Source: Nocardia miyunensis NBRC 108239
GTDB lineage: Bacteria; Actinomycetota; Actinomycetes; Mycobacteriales; Mycobacteriaceae
Direction of reading: 5' to 3'
Length of the DNA: 64,000 nucleotides
Assembly (NCBI RefSeq): GCF_001613065.1
Contig: NZ_BDBQ01000005.1
Coordinates: forward strand, 106,973-170,972
Positions 1-8,554 of the stretch are shown here, in pieces. The stretch's first letter is position 1; every line of letters starts with the position of its first letter. The translations under genes and the position numbers were made by a program. Below the pieces are notes generated by a model. It saw nothing but the letters and a program-made list of their open reading frames with translations. It ran no database searches and was not told the origin of the DNA.

Positions 1-311
1 TGTTTGCCGGACTCGCGAAATATTTGCTAGCTATAATTCTGCAAACAATTTCGGTGGTTCCGGTCTGGGAAGATATGCATGGTTGTATTCGAAAAGTGGC
101 CAGCGCAACATTGCGGAAACCTGCTAGTGTGCTCAACGGGGGCGAGCCCCCGCAAGGTGCGGAAAGTGGACACGCACCGCGAGTCATGCAGTGTGCAGAC
201 TGCGCCCGTGCGGCGCAGTAACGGGGTCTGTCGTCTTTCTGAAGGATCCCGCTGTTGGAACGAATGAAGTCAGCTAATTCTCAGGGTCGAAGCAGTGAAG
301 GAGTAAGTGCC
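1..311. other. Intergenic region at the left edge
   Basis: I see no convincing gene here. The first 90 bases are AT-richer than the rest of the window, as expected for a promoter region. A short GC hairpin lies at 138-151 (GGGGG, CGAG loop, CCCCC). A ribosome binding site, GAAGGAG at 297-303, belongs to the following gene. Short open frames on the plus strand show no recognisable domain. Confidence 0.5.
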
Positions 312-521
312 GTGAAGGTTGATACGACCGATGCCGTCTGGTTCAAGAGTAGACACAGTGGTCCCGATGGAAACTGTGTCGAGGTTGCCTTCCTCGGTGA
401 CGGCAATGTCGCCCTGCGGGACACCAAGGACCATGGCCGCGGTCCGGTGCTGGGGTTTACGCCCGGCGAATGGGATGCGTTCGTCGCGGGGGTGACGGGT
501 CGGCTGTCGGGGCGGGCCTGA
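312..521 (+). CDS. DUF397 domain protein
   Basis: A 69-residue protein of the DUF397 family of small actinobacterial proteins. The family pattern is visible: W-x-KS near residue 9, then SG-x-x-GNCVEVA, then VALRD-x-K and GPVLGFTPGEWDAF. I chose the GTG at 312 because GAAGGAG at 297-303 lies 8 bases upstream; the frame is open to 255, so a 19-residue extension is possible but lacks a good binding site. DUF397 proteins usually sit beside an XRE-type regulator, and some act with it in development or antibiotic control in Streptomyces. No such partner is next to it here; the nearest XRE gene is at 6.7 kb. Function is otherwise unknown. Confidence 0.85.
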   Translation: MKVDTTDAVWFKSRHSGPDGNCVEVAFLGDGNVALRDTKDHGRGPVLGFTPGEWDAFVAGVTGRLSGRA

Positions 522-546
522 CCGGCCGATAGGGATCGACACATCG

Positions 547-572
547 GGCCCCGGGCCGTGCGGCTCGGGGCC
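547..572. terminator. Bidirectional GC-rich hairpin between convergent genes
   Basis: GGCCCCG at 547-553 pairs with CGGGGCC at 566-572, and the inner GGCCG/CGGCT bases extend the stem around a tiny loop. It sits between the ends of the DUF397 gene and the cytochrome b gene. There is no clear T-run. Confidence 0.55.
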
Positions 573-586
573 TTCGCGTGTGCGGA

Positions 587-2218
587 TCAGTCCTCGTCAC
601 CGGGTCGCGCGAGACGACTTCGCAGTACGGCGAGTTGCTCGCGCTCTTGATTGCGGTCGGCCGCCTCCAGTTGTGCGGCCTCTACCTGTGGATCCGCGCG
701 CAGGAAGCTGCCGCGCCCCGGTTTGCCGGAAAGGCCCAGCCGGTTCAGTTTCTTCGGAATCGCCGCTCCCTGATATTCCAGCGGAATCGGATGCCCGTGT
801 TCGTCGACCGGGCCCAGCGGCTGATGGATCTCGATGTACTCACCGTCCGGCATCCGGCGCACGATTCCGGTCTCGATACCGTGCTCGAGCACCGCGCGAT
901 CGCTGCGTTGCAGCGCGACGCACATCCGGTAGGCGAGCATGTACGCCAGCGGCGGCGCGATCAGCAGGCCGATGCGGAAGGCCCAGGTGGTGGCGTTGAG
1001 CGAGATGTTGAATTTGAAGGCGATGATGTCGTTGACGCAGGCCAGGGTGAGAACCACGTAGAACGTCAGCGCCATCGCGCCGATCGCGGTGCGCACCGGG
1101 ACGTCGCGGGGGCGTTGCAGCAGATTGTGCGGTGCGCGGTCCCTGCTCAGGCGTTTCTCGATCCACGGATAACCGATCAGCAGGCCGAAGACCACGGTCA
1201 TCATGATCGCGACCGCGAACGGCCCCGGAATCGTGCGCCCGAACGGGTACAGCTCCCAGGCCGGGAACAGGCGCAGGAATCCGTCGGTCCACATCATGTA
1301 GAAATCCGGCTGGGTGCCCGCCGAGACCTGAGACGGGTTGTAGGGGCCCATATTCCAGATCGGATTGATCTGCAGCACACCGCCCATCGCCGCGACGATG
1401 CCGAGGGTGAACATGAAGAACGCGCCCTGATCCGCGGCGAACACCGGGACGATGCGCGCGCCCACGACATTGCGTTCGGTGCGGGCGGGTCCGGGGAACT
1501 GGGTGTGCTTCTGATACCAGACCAGGGCGACATGGGCCGCGATCAGCGCCAGCATGATGCCGGGCAGCAGCAGCACGTGCGCGATGTACAGGCGCGGGAT
1601 GATGATCGTTCCGGGGAAGTCACCGCCGAACATCAACCAGTGCAACCAGGTTCCGATCACCGGTGTGCCCATGGTGATGCCCGCGAACGCGGCGCGCAGG
1701 CCCGTGCCGGACAGCAGATCGTCGGGCAGTGAATAGCCGAAGAAGCCCTCGAACATGGCCAGGATCAACAGCACCGAGCCGATCACCCAGTTGGCCTCGC
1801 GCGGTTTGCGGAACGCGCCCGTGAAGAAGATGCGGCACAGGTGCACGATCATCGAGGCGGTGAAAAGCAGTGCGGCCCAATGATGTACCTGTCGCACGAA
1901 CAATCCGCCGCGCACGTCGAAGCTGATGTTCAGCGCGGATTCGTAGGCGCGTGACATGGAGACGCCGCGCAGTGGCTGGTAGCCGCCGTGATAGATCACC
2001 TCGGTCATCGACGGGTCGAAGAACAAGGTCAGATAGACGCCGGACAGCAGCAGAATGATGAAGCTGTAGAGCGCGATCTCGCCGAGCAGGAACGACCAGT
2101 GCGTCGGAAAGACCTTGTTGATGGAACGCTTCGCGAAATTGGCCGCCCGATATCGCTGATCCGCCGAATCGGCCTGTCCGGCGAGCGTTCGGCCGATGAA
2201 ACCTTCTCGTACCGCCAT
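587..2218 (-). CDS. qcrB: Cytochrome b subunit of cytochrome bc1 complex, orphan QcrB paralogue
   Basis: A 543-residue integral membrane protein matching actinobacterial QcrB, the quinol-oxidising cytochrome b of the bcc-aa3 supercomplex. Haem-ligand histidines are present as pairs: about H112 and H126 in helix B, and H214 and H229 in helix D. The Qo-site motif reads PDFY (about 304-307), as in actinobacteria. The long cytosolic C-terminal tail typical of this group is kept. Start: ATG at 2218. The frame stays open upstream to 2653, but that extension runs antisense through the next gene and has no membrane sequence. The gene stands alone, without qcrC or qcrA, and is divergent from the WS/DGAT-like gene, so it is probably a second copy beside a canonical qcrCAB operon elsewhere. 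Whether it joins the respiratory complex or replaces the main copy under some condition cannot be read from sequence. Confidence 0.9.
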   Translation of the reverse strand: MAVREGFIGRTLAGQADSADQRYRAANFAKRSINKVFPTHWSFLLGEIALYSFIILLLSGVYLTLFFDPSMTEVIYHGGYQPLRGVSMSRAYESALNISFDVRGGLFVRQVHHWAALLFTASMIVHLCRIFFTGAFRKPREANWVIGSVLLILAMFEGFFGYSLPDDLLSGTGLRAAFAGITMGTPVIGTWLHWLMFGGDFPGTIIIPRLYIAHVLLLPGIMLALIAAHVALVWYQKHTQFPGPARTERNVVGARIVPVFAADQGAFFMFTLGIVAAMGGVLQINPIWNMGPYNPSQVSAGTQPDFYMMWTDGFLRLFPAWELYPFGRTIPGPFAVAIMMTVVFGLLIGYPWIEKRLSRDRAPHNLLQRPRDVPVRTAIGAMALTFYVVLTLACVNDIIAFKFNISLNATTWAFRIGLLIAPPLAYMLAYRMCVALQRSDRAVLEHGIETGIVRRMPDGEYIEIHQPLGPVDEHGHPIPLEYQGAAIPKKLNRLGLSGKPGRGSFLRADPQVEAAQLEAADRNQEREQLAVLRSRLARPGDED

Positions 2219-2335
2219 GGCAGTCACCCCGCCCGGGAGAGAGATCCGTAATCTTCTACTACAGAGCGTAGCACTCACCTGTGCCGAGATCGATGGGGTT
2301 TTTCGGACGATTTCGGCGATGGATATCGTCGTCGG

Positions 2336-3913
2336 ATGAGTTCGTTGGCACCGCAGGATGCGACGAGGCACTGGCTGTCCCGCCGGACGGTCAACGATCT
2401 GTTCCTGCTGTACTGCTTCACCGATGCCGGACATCCGTCCGAGCGGCTGCGGGGCGAAGTGCTCGCGCGCGCCGCGAGCATCCCCGACCTGTGCGTGCGG
2501 CTGCGGGAGAACCGATTCGCGTATCCGGAATGGGTGCGGTGCACCGTCACGGCCGAGCAGATCACCGAACCCGCCCTCCTCGATCCGTCTTGGCCGAATG
2601 TCATTGCGGCACTTGAGGATCTGCTGTCGCACGGTGTCCGAGCAGATGAACATCCGTGGCGGCTGTACCTGTTTCGCGGCGTTCGCGATGCACCCGGCTG
2701 CGCCGCACCCGCGCTGGTCGCGGTCCTACAGCTGTCACATGCGCTGGCCGATGGGCGTCGGGCGGCGCAGATCGCGCGGGCGTTGTGGAGTGATGCGTCG
2801 ACCGAACCGGATGCGTACCCGCCCCCGCTTTCGCGTGGCGTGGCGCAGATGAGGGATGCGATCAGGTCGATGCGCGGGGTTGTGCGCAGGTCCACGGCAT
2901 TGCTCCGGAAGTCGGCGCCAATCCCGCTGGATGTTCCGATCGAATTGGCGCGCAAGGTGATTCGTGAAGCCATCGCATCGCTTCGGCCGCTGAAGGCGGT
3001 GTCGCTGCCGATCGGTTCGGCACGCAAGGTGATTCGCAGGCGGGTCGTATCGCTCCGGCCGGTGGAGGTAATGGCGCTCCTGGGTATGCCGGTTGCGTTG
3101 GCCCGCACGGTAATTCGTGGTTTTGCCGCCGAGCGGGCGCGCCGGGGACTCGAAGAGCTTACTACGCGAGGCGAGATCGATGCTCCTGCAACGGAATTCC
3201 CGCCGACACTGCTCAATCATCCGCCCGCGCCGAGCGCCCACGCGATCCGCATGCTCGTCCGCGAGGACCTGCGAGTCCCGGGCCGAACCGTGACCGTGGT
3301 GGCCGCGTCGGCGATAGCCCAGGCCCTGTCCCGCTACCTGGCCGAACGCGGCGAACCGGGGGTACGTCTCGGCGCGCAGGTCTCCATGGCCCTACCCGCG
3401 GCCGATCGGCAGCCCGCGAAATCCGCGTCCCGGCGTCGCCGCCCCCGCAACAACTACGTCGACCTCGCCATCGAACTGCCGGTGGACGAACCGGACCCAC
3501 ACCGCCGCGCCGACCGCATCACCACCGCCCTCACCGCCCGCCGAACCCGCGCCACCCACCCCCTCATGACCACCCGCAACGCGGTAACCGAGGTCATCCC
3601 CGCCCCCCTACTACGCCGCGACATCGCCGGCTACCCCCTCGACCTCTCCCCCGACACCCTGTCCGGCCACACCGTCATCTCCAGCGTCAACCGAGGCCCC
3701 GCCGACCTGACCTTCGGCGGCGCCCCGGCCCACTGGACCGCCGGATTCCCCGCCCTGGGCACGGTAATGCACCTGACCCACGGCATCCACGGCCTCGGCG
3801 ACAAGGTGACCGTCTCGATCCACGCCGACCCGGCCGTCATCCCGGACATCGATGTCTATGCGGACCTTCTGAACGTCGCCCTCACCGAAACCGTAAGTGC
3901 CCTGCGCCGCTGA
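2336..3913 (+). CDS. WS/DGAT-like acyltransferase with internal repeat insert
   Basis: A 525-residue protein of the wax ester synthase/diacylglycerol acyltransferase-like condensation fold. The expected catalytic HHxxxDG motif reads SHALADG at about 134-140, so the first His is replaced by Ser while the second His and the DG are kept. The C-terminal half resembles the DUF1298 part of the family ([10 protein letters not shown], then VSSVNRGP-like stretches). Between the halves, residues 201-263 hold about 2.5 copies of a 25-residue unit with the core ARKVIR...SLRP, which is not part of the normal fold. The gene is divergent from qcrB; start ATG at 2336. Expected role if active: acyl transfer from acyl-CoA to a lipid alcohol or diacylglycerol. 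The altered motif makes activity uncertain. Confidence 0.75.
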   Translation: MSSLAPQDATRHWLSRRTVNDLFLLYCFTDAGHPSERLRGEVLARAASIPDLCVRLRENRFAYPEWVRCTVTAEQITEPALLDPSWPNVIAALEDLLSHGVRADEHPWRLYLFRGVRDAPGCAAPALVAVLQLSHALADGRRAAQIARALWSDASTEPDAYPPPLSRGVAQMRDAIRSMRGVVRRSTALLRKSAPIPLDVPIELARKVIREAIASLRPLKAVSLPIGSARKVIRRRVVSLRPVEVMALLGMPVALARTVIRGFAAERARRGLEELTTRGEIDAPATEFPPTLLNHPPAPSAHAIRMLVREDLRVPGRTVTVVAASAIAQALSRYLAERGEPGVRLGAQVSMALPAADRQPAKSASRRRRPRNNYVDLAIELPVDEPDPHRRADRITTALTARRTRATHPLMTTRNAVTEVIPAPLLRRDIAGYPLDLSPDTLSGHTVISSVNRGPADLTFGGAPAHWTAGFPALGTVMHLTHGIHGLGDKVTVSIHADPAVIPDIDVYADLLNVALTETVSALRR

Positions 3914-3931
3914 ATCGACGCTGGTGCCTGT

Positions 3932-4068
3932 CGAACGTTCGATATTCCGACCGCGGACACCGCCGTCGGCACAGTGGCGGTCGGGACCGGCGTCGATCTG
4001 ACCGTGGCCGGTGTCTGGGCAGACATCGCCATCGGCGAGCCGTATTGGACAACGCCTGATCGCGAGCG
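3932..4068 (+). pseudogene. Possible coding remnant
   Basis: In the frame that continues past the stop of the acyltransferase gene, about 45 codons read like real coding sequence (FDIPTADTAVGTVAVGTG, then VAGVWADIAIGEPYWTTP), with G or C at most third positions. There is no start codon with a binding site and the frame soon runs into the antisense end of the next gene. It may be a decayed fragment of a lost gene. I cannot name the parent family. Confidence 0.25.
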
Positions 4069-4080
4069 GGGCACTCGAGG

Positions 4081-4383
4081 TCAGTGCGGCAGGCCCATCC
4101 GCTCGAGGATCCAATCGAGCGCGGCGTCGTGCTCGTCGGCCGAGTAGCGCCGCGTGTAGTGGGTGGGCGGCGTCACCCGGCGGATCCGTCGCCAGCCGCG
4201 CCGCGGGCGCACAGCCCATCCACCCCACTCGCGTTGGAACGAATGCCCGAAGCCAGTGTCCGCGGACAGTCCGTCCCGCACCTCCAGCAGGAATGTGCCG
4301 ACGTTGTGTCGCAGCCAGAACAAGCGGCTCCGCAACGTCGCTGGTTTGCCGCTCTCGGCGTACCGGCCTGTCGTCCACGGCAT
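4081..4383 (-). CDS. Hypothetical protein, 100 aa
   Basis: Unrecognised. A basic, Trp- and Arg-rich protein with aromatic motifs (FWLRHNVGTFLLEV, GHSFQREWGGW) and a C-terminal HDAALDWILERMGL helix. Its ATG at 4383 shares one base with the TGA of the upstream 166-residue gene, so the two are translationally coupled. The frame is open further upstream but the overlap gives a natural start. No signal peptide or membrane segment is seen. Confidence 0.65.
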   Translation of the reverse strand: MPWTTGRYAESGKPATLRSRLFWLRHNVGTFLLEVRDGLSADTGFGHSFQREWGGWAVRPRRGWRRIRRVTPPTHYTRRYSADEHDAALDWILERMGLPH

Positions 4384-4883
4384 CAGTGCGTCGCCTTCAC
4401 CGCGCGTCCGTCGCGAGTGTGCACGAACGCGGTCGGTTCCTGGCCTTCGCGAATCCTGACGATGGCGAACGCGGTGCCGTTCGCGTCGATCGGTTCCCGA
4501 TACTCGTGCCCGTCGACGACGATGGAGACCTCCGCGGCGTCCTGCGCGGCAAGTCCGGCGACCGCGAACCATGATTGATCCGGTGCCCGCAAGGTCGGGA
4601 CGCGCTTGCGGGACATCTGTTTCAACGGCAGATGGTCAGGCGTGCGTTCGGCGCGCGGTCCATCGGGACGCGTTGTGCCGACAAGCGTCGACGGTGCAGA
4701 CCATTCCCCGTCGATGTCTTCCATGATGATGATGAATCGGGCCTTGGTTGAGTCCATGGTGACGGCCACCGCGTCATCTATGACCCGGATCGCCGTTGGC
4801 GCGAAACCGGTGCCGAAGCCGTCATCGAGTTCGGCAACGCGTGACTGCGCGACCGCTACTGCCGGATGCTGGGAATGGATCAT
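4383..4883 (-). CDS. Hypothetical protein, 166 aa
   Basis: Unrecognised soluble protein. The start ATG at 4883 follows an AAAGGA ribosome binding site; a longer frame reaches 5111 but overlaps the upstream secreted-protein gene antisense to nothing useful. It has two similar halves of beta-rich character, each with an AV-V-x(2)-DST or IVVDG-type strand, and may be a small immunity- or binding-type fold. It is coupled to the 100-residue gene after it and follows a secreted-protein gene by only 17 bases, so 5332 to 4081 may be one transcript. Confidence 0.65.
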   Translation of the reverse strand: MIHSQHPAVAVAQSRVAELDDGFGTGFAPTAIRVIDDAVAVTMDSTKARFIIIMEDIDGEWSAPSTLVGTTRPDGPRAERTPDHLPLKQMSRKRVPTLRAPDQSWFAVAGLAAQDAAEVSIVVDGHEYREPIDANGTAFAIVRIREGQEPTAFVHTRDGRAVKATH

Positions 4884-4900
4884 GGTCTGTCCTTTTCCGT

Positions 4901-5332
4901 TCAGCAGGTCATCAATTCGGACGACGAGTTGTCGGAGTGCTCGCCCGCGTTCCCGTTGATCCCGTCGAGGATCACCTCGGTGTGGAAAGAGTACCGAACC
5001 GAGGTGTTCGAGCAGGAGGCGTAGAGATAGGTGTCCCGGTCGTAGTTCGGGCTGAAAATCGTATGCGAGGTATGCACGTAGGTTCCGAGCTTGTTGAAGT
5101 CGAACCGCCACAGCTTGATCCGGATAGCGATGAGCGCCGGTGGATGTGGGTCGCAGTGGAGTGTGTAGCCGTAGGCGATGGGTGCCACGGAACCATAGGC
5201 GGTCTTGACCGGCGGCAGCGCCCGCGCGAAGCAGCTCACATGGTCCGCTTGTCGGACAGGGCTCGCGTGCGCGGGTGCCACGCCAATCGTGAGGGCGGCG
5301 GCGGCAATTGCCGCCGCGATGACGATCTTCAT
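4901..5332 (-). CDS. Small secreted protein, 143 aa
   Basis: An exported protein of unknown function. The N-terminus is a textbook signal peptide (MKIVIAAAIAAAALTIG, then APAHAS, cleavage near residue 24). The mature part has four cysteines (C34, C60, C107 and the last residue, C143, approximately), consistent with two disulfides, and is rich in aromatic residues. A strong GGGAGGA binding site precedes ATG 5332. It resembles small secreted hypothetical proteins common in Nocardia. It heads the three-gene set running to 4081. Confidence 0.75.
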   Translation of the reverse strand: MKIVIAAAIAAAALTIGVAPAHASPVRQADHVSCFARALPPVKTAYGSVAPIAYGYTLHCDPHPPALIAIRIKLWRFDFNKLGTYVHTSHTIFSPNYDRDTYLYASCSNTSVRYSFHTEVILDGINGNAGEHSDNSSSELMTC

Positions 5333-5357
5333 TTGTTCCTCCCTGAATTACCTTGGG

Positions 5358-5522
5358 CTAACCCGCTTTCGATGACACCTGGGTTTTCCGGTCACGCTCG
5401 GCCCATTGATCGAGACCCTGCGCGACACGGATCAGCAGCGCGGCGGATGGTGCCGCGGTTCGATGGTGGCTGTGAGGGATGTGGGTCGCGCCGGACGTGC
5501 GGTGCGGCAGTTCGGCCGTCAC
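5358..5522 (-). CDS. Small protein, 54 aa, last gene of a four-gene overlapping chain
   Basis: A short gene supported mainly by its junction: its GTG start (5522-5520) overlaps the TGA of the zinc-ribbon gene before it as GTGA. The product ends in a helical segment (SAALLIRVAQGLDQWAERDR). No domain is recognised. The GTGA overlap repeats the junction style of the three genes upstream, which is why I accept it. Confidence 0.5.
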   Translation of the reverse strand: MTAELPHRTSGATHIPHSHHRTAAPSAALLIRVAQGLDQWAERDRKTQVSSKAG

Positions 5523-5719
5523 TCCCGTGGCCCTTCGACCTGCAGCTGCGCCAGCTTTTCCGCGGGCAGCTCGACTACGGCATGCGCGAGATCCCCGCGC
5601 TGTCGATATTCGGCGAGGCACTCGTGGCCGCAGAACACACGGTCGTCTTGGCTACGGCGCGTCTGCGCCGGGATCTCGTCCCCGCACCAGTCGCACCACT
5701 CGTCGTCGACGCGGCTCAT
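5519..5719 (-). CDS. Small zinc-ribbon-like protein, 66 aa
   Basis: Contains CDWCG near residue 9 and CGHEC near residue 30, a CxxC...CxxxC arrangement fitting a single bound zinc. The rest is an acidic helix. Such minimal zinc fingers occur in mobile-element and phage-like gene sets of actinobacteria, where they may bind nucleic acid or protein; the role here is unknown. ATG 5719 overlaps the TGA of the previous gene (ATGA), so it is translationally coupled. Confidence 0.7.
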   Translation of the reverse strand: MSRVDDEWCDWCGDEIPAQTRRSQDDRVFCGHECLAEYRQRGDLAHAVVELPAEKLAQLQVEGPRE

Positions 5720-6072
5720 GAGCCTGCCCGGACGCGCTGCCTGGTGCGCGGTTTCATGACTCCGGCCTCGGTGAGTGTCCGGCGCGCCTCACGCTTGCGG
5801 CCACACTGGGCCGGGGCGCATTCGAGGTGCTGGCGCATCACCTGGTGTGCCTGCTCTACTGTGAACGGGCGCGGTGGGGCAGTGTGTGTCCAGATCAGAT
5901 GCCGGCCTGGCTGATACATGCGAGCGGTGGCCGGGTGCGGTGTGTGCGCCAGCTCTAGCGGAAGATCGGCGCGCGGTTCGCGCACATCGCGGATCACCAT
6001 CACGACGATCACTCCGAAGCCGATGACGGTCAGGCCGATGAGGATCGTCCAAAACATTGCGGGCTCGGTCAT
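5716..6072 (-). CDS. Small single-pass membrane protein, 118 aa
   Basis: One N-terminal membrane helix (residues about 6-27, FWTILIGLTVIGFGVIVVMV) is followed by a soluble tail with a possible HTH-like or helical region (FTVEQAHQVMRQHLECAPAQC) and a basic end. Two cysteines lie about 6 residues apart. ATG 6072 overlaps the TGA of the gene before it, and its own TGA overlaps the zinc-ribbon start, so it is the middle of the chain from 6413 to 5358. Function unknown. Confidence 0.7.
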   Translation of the reverse strand: MTEPAMFWTILIGLTVIGFGVIVVMVIRDVREPRADLPLELAHTPHPATARMYQPGRHLIWTHTAPPRPFTVEQAHQVMRQHLECAPAQCGRKREARRTLTEAGVMKPRTRQRVRAGS

Positions 6073-6413
6073 GCTTTCGCTGCCGACGTGTCGACGAGAC
6101 GATGCTGGGCGCGTTCGAGCACGCGATCGTCCTCCACGGTAATAATCGGCGCGATCAACCGCACGGTGGCGCCTATTCCGTCGAGGTGGTGCAGGTTCGG
6201 CACGATCACGGTCGCGCCGAACCTCGTGGACAGAGCGCGCACGATCGTGGTGAGTGGCCATTCGTGGGTCGAACCCAGGGCGGCGAGTTCGGCCGCGACG
6301 GCATAGCCGAGACACGCGCCGAGCTCGCGCATATTGCGGATGTCGTTCCCGCCGCGAATCGCTATGCGCAGGAGGGTGATTGCGATGCGCCGTGCAGCTG
6401 TGCTGTTCTCCAT
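6069..6413 (-). CDS. Hypothetical protein, 114 aa, first gene of a four-gene chain
   Basis: Unrecognised soluble alpha/beta protein. I start it at ATG 6413 (MENSTAARRIAITLLRIA) because a GGAAGG site lies upstream; the frame is open to 6563 but that part is Arg/Gly-rich and not protein-like. The stop overlaps the next start as ATGA. It diverges from the XRE/TPR regulator at 6682, and the 268-base gap between them should carry both promoters, so the regulator may control this chain. Confidence 0.65.
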   Translation of the reverse strand: MENSTAARRIAITLLRIAIRGGNDIRNMRELGACLGYAVAAELAALGSTHEWPLTTIVRALSTRFGATVIVPNLHHLDGIGATVRLIAPIITVEDDRVLERAQHRLVDTSAAKA

Positions 6414-6681
6414 GCGGGTGATGCCTTCCGGTTGATGTTGGAAAGCACCGCCGCCGAGGTTGCCTCCCACCCGGCGGCGGCGCTGGCAACAGCCTCCGAC
6501 TGCACCGCAGGTCGGCCTGGTGGAATTTCCCCAGCGCCACAGATGGGGGGATTCTCCCCGCATACGAATTCCGGCGAATTGCGTTGGTGTGCCAGTATCC
6601 TGGTGCTACCTCTTCGCGAAGGCTCAGCTCTCCCGGTCGACGGGCCGGGGACCGCGGGGAGACTCGACCGCGGAGAAGGTG

Positions 6682-7920
6682 ATGGCTGTGGCGCAGCCGA
6701 ATTCGAGCGACCTCGCCGGGCGGACTATCGGCGAGCGCATTCAGATCATTCGCACACGCACGGGTAAATCGCGTGCTGTCGTCGCCGGTCTCGTAGGCCG
6801 CTCGGAGGATTGGCTGCGAGATGTCGAAAAGGGGCGTCTGCAGAACCCGCCTCCGCTCGACATGCTGCTGCAACTTGCTCAGGTGCTCGGCGTGCGCGAC
6901 CTCACCGAGATCACAGGGGAGCACGAACTTTTGGTCGGAGTGGCCAGGCGGGCGGGGCATCCTGTCGTACCCGCCATACGTGAGGCCATCGAAGGCGTCG
7001 ATCTGGTTGGTAGCGCACCGCTGGTCGACGGTGACGAACTGCAGGCCCGTGTCGAGCGTGCATGGCGTATTTGGCACGAGTCGGCGAACCCACGCACAGA
7101 CGCCGGTGCGATGTTGCCGTCGCTCATCACCGACGGGCGTCGCGCTATGCGAAGGGCGGAGGGACAGCATCGGCGCACCGCAGCCGCCGCGCTCGTAGGT
7201 GCGTACGTGCTATCCGAGCAAGTGCTCGCATGGGTTGCCGACTCGCCCTTGCTGTGGCTCGCCGCCGATCGTGCGATGGGCGCTGCCGAGGTGGCCGACG
7301 ATCCGGTCTCACTTGCGGCGGCCTCCTGGGTGTTGGGCAACGTATGGCGCTCCACCGGCCGTGAGGAGGACGCCTACCGCTTGGCACAGGATGCGGTGAC
7401 ATTGCTCGAACCGCGGCTCGACGACAGCGCGAATGCTCGTGCCCTATGGGGCTCATGCCAGCTGCACAGCGCAATCACCGCCGGACGGCTCGGTCGTGAA
7501 GGCGACGCACTGCGGTCGATCGATCAGGCCTTGGGTATAGCCCGCGGGCTACCGACCGGGACCGCGCACCCGTGGACGCTGTTCGGGCTGCCGAATACCG
7601 AGATCAGCGCGGTGAGTGTGCAAGTCGAACTGCGCAAGTCGGGGAGTGCGCTCGAGGCGGCCAGTGTCGTCGACCCGGACTCGGTGCCCAGCGTCGACAG
7701 GCGTGCGCGGCTGTGGCTCGAATTGTCGAGAGCCTATGAGCAGCAGAAGGATTGGACCGGCGCTCTAGGAGCGCTGAGAACGGCCACCGCGATCTCCGAG
7801 GAATCGATGCGTTGCCACCCGCTGAGCCGGAACCTGGCCTCGGAGTTGGTGATACACGGAGGCAAGCTCATCGCGCGTGAATCTCGCGCGCTCGCTACAC
7901 GGCTCGGCGTCACGGTCTGA
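6682..7920 (+). CDS. XRE-family regulator with TPR-like C-terminus
   Basis: A 412-residue protein. Residues about 11-65 form a helix-turn-helix of the Cro/C1 type (IGERIQIIRTRTGKSRAVVAG ... WLRDVEKG). The remaining 340 residues are all-helical, with repeated Ala/Leu-rich pairs such as AAASWVLGNVWRSTG, LGREGDALRSIDQAL and RAYEQQKDWTGALGAL, the look of TPR repeats in actinobacterial peptide- or partner-sensing regulators. ATG 6682 follows GGAG; GTG 6688 is an alternative. It is divergent from the four-gene chain and followed 125 bases later by a SLOG-like gene, a pairing that suggests a common signalling role. The ligand is unknown. Confidence 0.8.
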   Translation: MAVAQPNSSDLAGRTIGERIQIIRTRTGKSRAVVAGLVGRSEDWLRDVEKGRLQNPPPLDMLLQLAQVLGVRDLTEITGEHELLVGVARRAGHPVVPAIREAIEGVDLVGSAPLVDGDELQARVERAWRIWHESANPRTDAGAMLPSLITDGRRAMRRAEGQHRRTAAAALVGAYVLSEQVLAWVADSPLLWLAADRAMGAAEVADDPVSLAAASWVLGNVWRSTGREEDAYRLAQDAVTLLEPRLDDSANARALWGSCQLHSAITAGRLGREGDALRSIDQALGIARGLPTGTAHPWTLFGLPNTEISAVSVQVELRKSGSALEAASVVDPDSVPSVDRRARLWLELSRAYEQQKDWTGALGALRTATAISEESMRCHPLSRNLASELVIHGGKLIARESRALATRLGVTV

Positions 7921-8045
7921 CCAATACGCAAGAAGCTCCTGAAGGTCTACGACCGGGCCGTGCAGCTGGCGTAGGTGAGTGATGTCGGGATTGTGTGATG
8001 GGATCCGACCGATGGTTGCCGCGACGACGTGGAGGGAGTCGAGCC

Positions 8046-8525
8046 GTGCGAATCGGCGTGACCGGTCACATGAACCTGACCGCGGACACAATGCCGCTGG
8101 TGTACGCGGAGATCGCTCGCAAAATCACCGCGACGGGCGACACCGATGAGGTAGTCGGTGTGAGTTGCATTGCGCGAGGGGCTGATTCGGTGTTCGCCCA
8201 GGCCGTGCTCGATGCAGGTGGCCGGTTGGAGGTGGTGCTGCCCTCGCGGAACTACCGGGAGCGGAAGGTGAAGCCCGACCATGCGCCGCTGTTCGATGAA
8301 CTGCTGAAGCGAGCGGAGAGCGTTCGGGTGATGGACTTCGACGACGCCGGTGCTGACGCGTACGGGGCCGCGAACGAGGCACTGGTCGAGTCCTGCGATC
8401 GGTTGATCGCGGTATGGGACGGGCAGGCCGGCGAGCGTAGCGGCACGGGCAGTGTCGTCGCGTTGGCGCGGGAGCGCGGTCTGCCGGTGGAGGTCGTGTG
8501 GCCGGAGGGCGCGGCGCGAGGCTGA
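8046..8525 (+). CDS. SLOG-like Rossmann-fold nucleotide-binding protein
   Basis: A 159-residue protein. It opens with a beta strand and glycine turn (VRIGVTGHMNLT), continues with VGVSCIARGADSVFAQAVL and ends with ALVESCDRLIAVWDGQ ... GTGSVVALAR, the order of strands and loops seen in SLOG/DprA-like domains that bind nucleotides or nucleotide-derived signals. GTG 8046 is chosen because GGAGGGAG at 8031-8038 is 7 bases upstream; the frame is open to 7995. No effector domain is fused to it. Its neighbour is the XRE/TPR regulator. I infer a nucleotide-sensing or nucleotide-processing role, but the ligand and reaction cannot be read. Confidence 0.65.
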   Translation: MRIGVTGHMNLTADTMPLVYAEIARKITATGDTDEVVGVSCIARGADSVFAQAVLDAGGRLEVVLPSRNYRERKVKPDHAPLFDELLKRAESVRVMDFDDAGADAYGAANEALVESCDRLIAVWDGQAGERSGTGSVVALARERGLPVEVVWPEGAARG

Positions 8526-8554
8526 ACCTTTCACCGATCGAAGGACATTGCAGA

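Noticed and set aside
24..267. Two short plus-strand frames at the left edge
   Set aside because: No ribosome sites, no domains and average codon bias; one continues into the leader of the DUF397 gene.
578..1732. Plus-strand frame of 384 codons opposite qcrB
   Set aside because: Antisense shadow without start site or domain.
2219..2653. N-terminal extension of the qcrB frame
   Set aside because: The upstream part is low-complexity, lacks similarity to cytochrome b and runs antisense through the WS/DGAT-like gene; ATG 2218 gives the normal family length.
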